Origin: Candidatus Choladousia intestinavium
GTDB lineage: Bacteria; Bacillota; Clostridia; Lachnospirales; Lachnospiraceae
Assembly (NCBI GenBank): GCA_018712785.1
Contig: DVGK01000117.1
Span: forward strand, 1 to 53,130
Direction: 5' to 3'
DNA length: 53,130 bases
Numbering within the stretch: position 1 is the first letter of the stretch; each line of letters starts with the position of its first letter. Shown in pieces: positions 47,961 through 53,130 of the stretch. The notes below the pieces were generated by a model, which did not search any database, was not told the DNA's origin, and saw only the letters and a program-made list of their open reading frames with translations. The position numbers and the translations under genes were made by a program.

Positions 47961-48050
47961 CGGTTTATGAGTTTGAATCTTGACGGTACCGCATATACCG
48001 TTTTTATACGGCATATGGGCTCTCTGCCGTCGAAAAAGGAGTGAATATTT

Positions 48051-49088
48051 ATGAGTGATGAAACCAAAGTAACAGAAACCCAAATTCCGGAGGAAACTTC
48101 TGAGGAAACTGCCGGCGCGGCTCCCTCAGAAGCTCCCGCCAAGACTGCGGCCGCCCCGGCAGAGGAGCCTGCGGCCGAACCGGAAGCTCCTGCTGAATCT
48201 ATGGCGGATTTTGAGGATGCCATTAACGCTTCCTTTAAGCCTGTACATGAGGGAGACATTCTTACCGGCACTGTCATCGGGGTATCTGAAGATGAAATTA
48301 TTCTGGATTTCGGCGGATATACCGATGGTGTCATTCGTCTGCAGGATGCCAGCGACGATCCTTCCTTCACCTTCCGTGACATTGAAGTGGGGCAGACCCT
48401 GTCCGCCACTGTCATCCGCAAAGACAACGGCCAGGGCCGTCTGCAGCTCTCCATGAAGGATGCCGCCGCTGTCCTTGCCTGGGACCGCTTAAAGCAGCTC
48501 ATGGAGGACAAAACGAATCTGAAGGTAAAGATCGGCGGAATCGTAAAAGGCGGAGCGGTGGCTTATGTGGAAGGAATCCGCGGATTTATTCCTGCCTCCA
48601 AGCTCTCCCTGAACTATGTGGAGGATCTGGAGGATTGGCTGAATAAAGAAATTGAGGTGCGGGTTATTACCGCGGACCCGGAAGAGAAGCGCCTTGTTCT
48701 CTCCGCCAGGGATATCCTTCGGGAGAAAGCGGAGGAAGAGCGGAAAGCCAAAATCTCCAATCTGGAAATCGGCCTTGTAACAGAAGGCGTGGTGGAGTCA
48801 CTTATGCCCTACGGCGCTTTCATAAATCTGGGCAACGGCCTCTCCGGTCTGGTACATATTTCCCAAATCTCCCAGCAGCGCATTAAGCATCCCGGCGCGG
48901 TGCTGAAAGAGGGACAGACGGTGAAGGTAAAGGTGATCGGCATCAAGGATGGAAAAATCAGCCTGAGCATGAAGGCACTTGAAGATGTAGCCGCAGTGGA
49001 AATCGAAGAAGAGACCTTCAAGCTTCCCAAGGCAGAAGAAGCTACCACTTCTCTGGCTTCTCTGTTTAAAAATATTAAGCTGAACTAA
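48051..49088 (+). CDS. Ribosomal protein S1-like RNA-binding protein
   Basis: A 345-residue protein with an Ala/Glu/Pro-rich acidic N terminus (to about residue 50) and three S1/OB-fold RNA-binding domains (about 60-130, 150-220 and 235-310). The last is the best match (GLVTEGVVESLMPYGAFINL, then GLSGLVHISQIS and VKVKVIGIKDGKISLSMKA). Proteins like this assist translation of structured mRNAs or act in RNA metabolism. It is shorter than the S1 of Gram-negative bacteria and closer to YpfD-like Firmicute forms. It has its own promoter, structured leader and terminator. Confidence 0.9.
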   Translation: MSDETKVTETQIPEETSEETAGAAPSEAPAKTAAAPAEEPAAEPEAPAESMADFEDAINASFKPVHEGDILTGTVIGVSEDEIILDFGGYTDGVIRLQDASDDPSFTFRDIEVGQTLSATVIRKDNGQGRLQLSMKDAAAVLAWDRLKQLMEDKTNLKVKIGGIVKGGAVAYVEGIRGFIPASKLSLNYVEDLEDWLNKEIEVRVITADPEEKRLVLSARDILREKAEEERKAKISNLEIGLVTEGVVESLMPYGAFINLGNGLSGLVHISQISQQRIKHPGAVLKEGQTVKVKVIGIKDGKISLSMKALEDVAAVEIEEETFKLPKAEEATTSLASLFKNIKLN

Positions 49089-49100
49089 AATTCTCACAGC

Positions 49101-49146
49101 AAAAGTGTCCGTAAGCTTCTTCTACAGATGTTTACGGACACTTTTT
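49101..49146. terminator. Bidirectional intrinsic terminator
   Basis: A 14-bp perfect stem, AAAAGTGTCCGTAA (49101-49114) with TTACGGACACTTTT (49132-49145), carries T6 on both strands. It lies between the convergent S1-domain gene and the ABC ATPase gene. Confidence 0.9.
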
Positions 49147-49224
49147 TCTATTTCTGTTTCTTCTAAATTCCCTTCCGCCTGCTTTCTGCCGCCCTGTCAT
49201 CCGGCTTTTCCTCCGGGTCTTTTC

Positions 49225-49827
49225 TCAGCCTGCCATCGAGGTATAATGCAGGATTTCTCCCTCCAGCGCCAGAGCCTCCTCCTGGTCGTGGGTCACGCAA
49301 ATCACGGTTTTCCCCCGGCACATTTTCTTTGTATAATCCATAGCTCTCTTCTTTGTCTCCGCATCCAGCCCTTTAAAGGGCTCGTCCAGAAGCAGGATAT
49401 CGTATTCCGCCAGAAGCGCCCGAAGGAGAGCGGTTCTGCGGCGCATTCCCCCGGAAAGCTCCGACGCTTTCCGTCCGGCGCACCCTTCCAGTCCCAGACT
49501 GATAAAGCCCTCCTCCATCCTCCTGGCAAATTCCCGGCTTCTTCTTGCCGGCTGCCTCTGCACCATGCGGACATTGGCTCCCGCCGTCAGGTTTTCACAC
49601 AGCCGGTCCTCCTGGAAAACAGCGCTGAGTCTTTTGCCGGCGATTCCCAGAATCTCTCCCTGATCCGGCTTTTCCAGCCCCGTCAAAAGGCGCAGAAGCG
49701 TGGTCTTTCCAACTCCGGAAGGCCCCATAATACAGGTGGTTTTTCCTTCCGGAAAATCCGCGGAAAATTCCGAAAACACCTGATTGTCCCCAAAGGCCTT
49801 GCTCAGGCTTCTGATCTGTATGGGCAT
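49225..49827 (-). CDS. ABC transporter ATP-binding protein (nitrate/sulfonate/taurine type)
   Basis: A 200-residue import ATPase. Walker A is GPSGVGKTTLLRLL, the signature ELSGGMRRRTALLRALL and Walker B ILLLDEPFKGLD, with the H-loop as CVTHDQEEAL. Similar to SsuB/TauB, slightly short. The ATG at 49825-49827 lies 5 nt after the permease stop; a GTG 3 codons upstream is too close to the AAGGA site. It is the last gene of a binding protein-permease-ATPase operon. Confidence 0.92.
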   Translation of the reverse strand: MPIQIRSLSKAFGDNQVFSEFSADFPEGKTTCIMGPSGVGKTTLLRLLTGLEKPDQGEILGIAGKRLSAVFQEDRLCENLTAGANVRMVQRQPARRSREFARRMEEGFISLGLEGCAGRKASELSGGMRRRTALLRALLAEYDILLLDEPFKGLDAETKKRAMDYTKKMCRGKTVICVTHDQEEALALEGEILHYTSMAG

Positions 49828-49832
49828 GCTTC

Positions 49833-50609
49833 TCACATCCTTTCAAGTTTTGCCGTCAGCCCGTCCAGGACTGCCAGAAAAATTTTTTCAAACAGAAGGC
49901 TTGCCAGGACTATTACAAGGGTCCAGGCAAAAAGCTCGCTGGTATTCAGATAGACTTTGGCATTATACAGCTTTTCGCCGATGGAATGGTCGGGAATACC
50001 GATCACCTCCGCCGCTGTGCCTGCCTTCCAGCATAGTCCCAAGCCTACAGAGCATCCGGCACGGAAATAGGGCATCACCTGGGGAATATAGATATACCAG
50101 AGCTTCGCCCATGAAGACATCCTGAATACCCCGGCCATTTCCAGCAGCTCCCGGTCGGTTCTGCGGATTCCGTTCAGAGTATTCGTATAGATCACCGGAA
50201 ATACCATAAGAAAAGAGATACAAACCGAAAGATTCCTGGAAGAAATCCAGATCAGCACCAGGATAATAAAGGAGGCCACCGGAACCGCCTTGATGGTCAG
50301 CACTGCCGGAGCCAGCAGTTCTTCCGCTCTTTTAGATTTCGCCGCCAGCGCCGCCAGAAGAGCCCCCAAGCCTGCCGCCAGGAGAAACCCTCCCAGAATC
50401 CGCGCAGCGGAAAAAAGAATGGAGCTCCAGAATTCCCCTGTGGGAATCAGTTCAAAAAGTTTTTTAATAACAGACACAGGAGATACCAAAAGTATCTCCT
50501 GCCCTATAGCCATGCTTGCCCCCTGCCATACCAGGAGCCAGAAAAGCACGGCCCAAAGGCGGATTTTTCCTCCGCCCTTTTTCTTTTTATCTGCTGAAAT
50601 AGAAGTCAT
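49833..50609 (-). CDS. ABC transporter permease (nitrate/sulfonate/taurine type)
   Basis: A 258-residue inner-membrane permease with about six helices and the BPD_transp_1 domain. The EAA-like coupling loop reads FRMSSWAKLWYIYIPQVMPY. It overlaps the binding-protein gene by 23 nt and is followed immediately by the ATPase gene, so all three should be translated together. Substrate is not evident; the family imports sulfonates, nitrate, taurine or pyrimidine precursors. Confidence 0.93.
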   Translation of the reverse strand: MTSISADKKKKGGGKIRLWAVLFWLLVWQGASMAIGQEILLVSPVSVIKKLFELIPTGEFWSSILFSAARILGGFLLAAGLGALLAALAAKSKRAEELLAPAVLTIKAVPVASFIILVLIWISSRNLSVCISFLMVFPVIYTNTLNGIRRTDRELLEMAGVFRMSSWAKLWYIYIPQVMPYFRAGCSVGLGLCWKAGTAAEVIGIPDHSIGEKLYNAKVYLNTSELFAWTLVIVLASLLFEKIFLAVLDGLTAKLERM

Positions 50610-51690
50610 CGCCAGGCAGTTCTCCTCCTACAGACTCCGGGTTCTGCTCCATCAGGACAGCCAAATATCCGGAAAGCTGCTCTTTCATCTCATCACCGTC
50701 AATATACACAATATTGCACTCCGGAAGAGCTTTCAGAGCCACTTCCTCTGTCACGATATCATACTGTCCCACCAGAGCTGCCGCTTCTTCCGTATTGCTG
50801 TTTACAAATTCCACAGATTCCTGATATCTGTCCAAGAAATCCGATACAGCCTCCGGATTCTCCTGTACAAACTCTGTCCGTCCTACCACCACGCCGGTGA
50901 TCAGACTACTCTTCTCTTCCTTGCCCTCCTGGAGTTTATCCCACTCTTCTGTGAGATCCAGCGCCACCCGGATGGACTCATTCTGTGTCTGAGCCGTGGT
51001 CACAAAGGGCTGGGGCAGCATGGCAATGCCGCCTTCCTCTGCCGCCAGAGCCGCCACACACTCAGAGTGCTCGCTCTTCCACTCAATCGTTACGTCTGTC
51101 TCAGGATCTATGCCGTTCTCTGACAGAATATAATTCAGGGCATATTCCGGAGTAGAACCTTTCCCGCTGGCATAGATGGTCTTGCCCCGAAGGTCCTCCA
51201 CAGACTGTACCTGATCTCCGCTTTCCACGATATAGAGAACTCCCAGTGTATTAATAGCCAGAACTTCTACCTGACCCTCCGTATTATTATAGAGAACGGA
51301 AGCCAGATTGGCGGGAACCGCCGCAATATCTGCCTCCCCCTGCACCAGTCTGGGAGTCACCTCATCCGCGGACGCGGCGATGGTAAACTGATAGTTCTGC
51401 GTATCGATCTCCCCGGCATCCGCGTCGCTCATAAATTTCACCATTCCCATGGCGGTAGGGCCTTTCAGGGCCATAATATTTACGTCTCCGGCTTCCTGAT
51501 CCGCCTCCGCGGCCTCCGTGTCTGCTCCATCGGACACTTCCGTCTCCGCCTCTGTCTGGGCGGCTGTTTCCGCCGCAGTTTCTGTTTCCGTTTCGGCTTC
51601 TGTCTCCTGAGCTGACGCGGAAACACCGAAGCTTAAAACTGAGGTCAGCATCGCTGCCGCCATAAAACCTGAAAACCATCTTCTGACCAT
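50587..51690 (-). CDS. ABC transporter substrate-binding protein (SsuA/NMT1-like)
   Basis: A 367-residue exported binding protein. An N-terminal signal peptide (MVRRWFSGFMAAAMLTSVLS, ending near ASA-Q at residue 27) is followed by a Glu/Thr/Ala-rich acidic linker (28-67) and the periplasmic-binding-like domain with VNIMALKGPTAMGMVKFM, ADIAAVPANLAS and LRGKTIYASGKGSTPEYAL. No lipobox Cys is present, unusual for a Gram-positive solute-binding protein. The ligand is unknown. It is the first gene of the operon; ATG follows AGGAGG. Confidence 0.88.
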   Translation of the reverse strand: MVRRWFSGFMAAAMLTSVLSFGVSASAQETEAETETETAAETAAQTEAETEVSDGADTEAAEADQEAGDVNIMALKGPTAMGMVKFMSDADAGEIDTQNYQFTIAASADEVTPRLVQGEADIAAVPANLASVLYNNTEGQVEVLAINTLGVLYIVESGDQVQSVEDLRGKTIYASGKGSTPEYALNYILSENGIDPETDVTIEWKSEHSECVAALAAEEGGIAMLPQPFVTTAQTQNESIRVALDLTEEWDKLQEGKEEKSSLITGVVVGRTEFVQENPEAVSDFLDRYQESVEFVNSNTEEAAALVGQYDIVTEEVALKALPECNIVYIDGDEMKEQLSGYLAVLMEQNPESVGGELPGDDFYFSR

Positions 51691-51753
51691 TTTATTTTCC
51701 TCCTGTCTTTTTATTTAATCTGTTGGGGTACTGATTTGGAAAAATCAGCATTC

Positions 51754-52326
51754 TTAAGCATTATAGTACATATTGTACACGATATAGCCGTGAATGCCTT
51801 TCAGCGCTCTCGGATATGTCTCCTGACACATCATGCAGCGCGGCTCATTTAATGGTATACCGCTTGTAGGATAAATGTCAAATTCTGACGATGTTCTAAA
51901 TCCAATACGATTGTAAAAATGGTAATCCCCTTCCACCGTTATACCTTTAAAGCCCAGCTCTTTTACTTTCTCAATGCCTTTGAGAATCATAGTGCTGCCG
52001 ATGCCCTGATGAAAATAGTCCGCATGAACCGCCACAGGCGCAAGCATAACGAGGTTTTTTTCTCCTTTTTCCATATAGACTCCTTCTTTCCCAGAAGACA
52101 ACGGAAAACTGGAAAACAAAAAATGTCCTACAATTTTTCCATTTAACTCTGCCACAAAGGATAACTGGGGAATATAATATTCCGAATCTCTTATCTCCTC
52201 AACTAACGCAATAATATCTGTTCCATCTGAATAGTCCGTTCCTTCGCTGAAAGAACGCAGAATCAGCGAAATGATTTCTTTATAATCTTTATGTGTTTCC
52301 GGGCGTATTGTTATATCGTTTCTCAT
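51754..52326 (-). CDS. GNAT family N-acetyltransferase
   Basis: A 190-residue acetyltransferase with the acetyl-CoA loop VHADYFHQGIGSTMILKGIE and the downstream KGITVEGDYHFYNRIGFRTS. It resembles the YhbS-like N-acetyltransferases. It ends about 60 nt before the ABC operon on the same strand; the gap contains CTGATTT-TTCC-AAATCAG, a small hairpin. Substrate unknown. Bases 52327-52530 upstream hold no gene that I recognise. Confidence 0.9.
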   Translation of the reverse strand: MRNDITIRPETHKDYKEIISLILRSFSEGTDYSDGTDIIALVEEIRDSEYYIPQLSFVAELNGKIVGHFLFSSFPLSSGKEGVYMEKGEKNLVMLAPVAVHADYFHQGIGSTMILKGIEKVKELGFKGITVEGDYHFYNRIGFRTSSEFDIYPTSGIPLNEPRCMMCQETYPRALKGIHGYIVYNMYYNA

Positions 52327-52530
52327 TGTTCTGTTCCACTCCTGTATTCGCAGTAATTTTTTCTTCGCTTCCTAAACGTAAAACAATCATACATGCCCTC
52401 CTTAATGCCAGTCTGTCGGCCTTACGATTCTGAACAATGATTCAGGAAACAGGCCGTCTCTTTCTCTGTTTCTCCCAAATTATACGCTTTTTTAAAAATC
52501 TTGTAAACAAAATTTCTCCCCATTTTTTCC

Positions 52531-52559
52531 TTGCAGGATAATCGTCCCTGTGTTATTCT
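52531..52559 (+). promoter_or_regulatory. Promoter of the cobalamin riboswitch transcript
   Basis: Plus-strand -35 TTGCAG (52531-52536) and extended -10 TGTTATTCT (TATTCT at 52554-52559), spacing 17 bp. Confidence 0.5.
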
Positions 52560-52574
52560 GAAATAAGCTTATGG

Positions 52575-52735
52575 TGTGTTTTACGGCATCTGCCGGAACA
52601 TGAAAAGGGAAACAAGTGAAAGTCTTGTACAGTCTCGCTGCTGTAATTGCGGAGCGGCTTTCGGTATGCCATTGAACCTGGTTCGAGAAGGCGAAAGTCC
52701 GCCGGGATGCATAAGTCAGAAGACCTGCCATAGGG
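52575..52735 (+). promoter_or_regulatory. Cobalamin (vitamin B12) riboswitch
   Basis: The plus strand shows the core elements in order: AAAAGGGAAACAAGTGAAAG, CAGTCTCGCTGCTGTAA, a variable arm with GCCATTGAACCTGG and GAAAGTCCGCCGGGATGCAT, and the diagnostic 3' end AAGTCAGAAGACCTGCC. These match the conserved cobalamin riboswitch core. An intrinsic terminator (52787-52812) follows, consistent with transcriptional repression by adenosylcobalamin. The controlled gene is not visible in the window. Confidence 0.85.
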
Positions 52736-52786
52736 GTGTAATGAATTCTGCGATCGACAGAACTGTTACGGAGATAAGGACGAATA

Positions 52787-52812
52787 CCTGCTGAGATCAG
52801 CGGGCCTTTTTC
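52787..52812 (+). terminator. Terminator of the cobalamin riboswitch
   Basis: A stem CCTGCT(GA)...(TC)AGCGGG spans 52787-52804, followed by CCTTTTTC. Confidence 0.7.
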
Positions 52813-52814
52813 GT

Positions 52815-52848
52815 ACGTGTGCTGCCAGTCACAGCGCACGTTTTTTTT
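52815..52848 (+). terminator. Second terminator, directly after the first
   Basis: A 10-bp stem, ACGTGTGCTG (52815-52824) with CAGCGCACGT (52832-52841, one G-U), runs into T8. It leads directly into repeat copy C. Confidence 0.85.
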
Positions 52849-52925
52849 GTTCATGAAAATGGAAGGTCCGCACAGCGTGCTTTCTGTTGTTTTACTGATG
52901 AACCAAAAGAGGGGCAAGACAGCCC
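52849..52925 (+). repeat. Terminator-linked palindromic repeat, copy C
   Basis: After the T8 run the sequence reads GTTCATGAAAATGGAAGG, then ACAGCGTGCTTTCTGTTGTT, aligning with copy B over about 50 nt and more weakly beyond. It contains a 25-codon frame (52898-52975), MNQKRGKTAHAAQKQ..., whose AHAA segment recalls the frame in copy B (GQDAHAA). Coding is doubtful. Confidence 0.55.
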
Positions 52926-52999
52926 ATGCGGCGCAGAAACAGGCCGCGGCAGCTTACGCGGCAAAGGCACTGTAAACCTGTCACAGAAAGGAATTTAAA

Positions 53000-53074
53000 A
53001 TGAACCGAAAAAAAATCTTTAAAAAACAGGCTTCGCCTATTCAACTCCCCTGCCCCTCAATCATGAGGGGTTAG
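53000..53074 (+). pseudogene. 24-residue reading frame, possible gene remnant or leader peptide
   Basis: An ATG at 53000 with AAAGGAATTTAAA upstream opens a 24-codon frame (MNRKKIFKKQASPIQLPC...) that ends at 53074. Its 3' end overlaps a CCCCTCA-ATCA-TGAGGGG hairpin (53054-53070) followed by TTAGGGGTTTTCTTTT. It may be the truncated start of the riboswitch-controlled gene, or a leader. A further ATG at 53113 may open the next gene beyond the window. Confidence 0.3.
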
Positions 53075-53130
53075 GGGTTTTCTTTTGTTACTTTTTCCTG
53101 CATAATGGACTTATGAATATCTTACAAAGA

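Overview
The window looks like chromosome from a spore-forming, anaerobic, Gram-positive bacterium of the class Clostridia, most likely family Lachnospiraceae. This rests on protein content: a type II pyrophosphatase with inserted CBS/DRTGG domains, TSCPD, DUF1622 and DUF885 proteins, a solitary SpmB, a GH3 enzyme with swapped domain order, Glu/Thr-rich surface proteins with QTGD-type anchors, T-box and class-I c-di-GMP riboswitches, strong AGGAGG ribosome sites and many intrinsic terminators. I could not search databases, so genus and species are not assigned. No tRNA, rRNA, CRISPR array, prophage or intact insertion sequence was seen.

Layout, left to right. 1-6.2 kb: a leftward nucleoside-salvage operon (deoD, deoB, cdd, pyrimidine-nucleoside phosphorylase, then a CBS-pyrophosphatase and a flavin reductase). 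6.2-6.66 kb: a structured intergenic region. 6.7-10.6 kb: leftward small protein, acyl-serine hydrolase, MscS channel and carboxylesterase. 10.8-13.7 kb: rightward GntR/ABC exporter module, a small membrane protein and a corrinoid adenosyltransferase. 13.8-17.8 kb: leftward LTA-synthase-like enzyme, D-2-hydroxyacid dehydrogenase and an unknown membrane protein. 18-24.3 kb: leftward GH3, mtnN, TSCPD, pgi and glycerophosphodiesterase. 24.6-26.6 kb: a rightward secreted protein with a permuted papain-like domain and Ig-like repeats. 26.8-31 kb: leftward M18 aminopeptidase and T-box-controlled metG. 31-33.6 kb: rightward sigma factor and DUF885 peptidase. 33.7-36 kb: degV, a DUF1622 protein and spmB.

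36-41.7 kb is the most interesting part. A secreted Zn-protease of the anthrax-lethal-factor/Pro-Pro-endopeptidase (PPEP) type is preceded by a class-I c-di-GMP riboswitch with a terminator. Immediately upstream, in the same orientation, lies a 1500-residue wall-anchored adhesin-like protein. This resembles the c-di-GMP-controlled PPEP-1/adhesin-release circuit of Clostridioides difficile, but the protease carries a long Lys/Thr-rich basic tail, the adhesin is strongly acidic, and the adhesin has no Pro-Pro site.

41.8-44.1 kb: GNAT enzyme, YczE-like membrane protein and divergent LysR regulator. 44.2-47.8 kb: leftward upp, rpiB, a phosphatase-like protein with a ruined P-loop, tsaC/sua5 and an esterase. 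48-49.1 kb: a rightward S1-domain protein. 49.2-52.3 kb: a leftward sulfonate/nitrate-type ABC transporter and a GNAT enzyme. 52.5-53.1 kb: a cobalamin riboswitch that runs into stacked terminators, a dispersed repeat and a very short reading frame before the window ends. Terminator-linked palindromic repeats occur at four places in the window.
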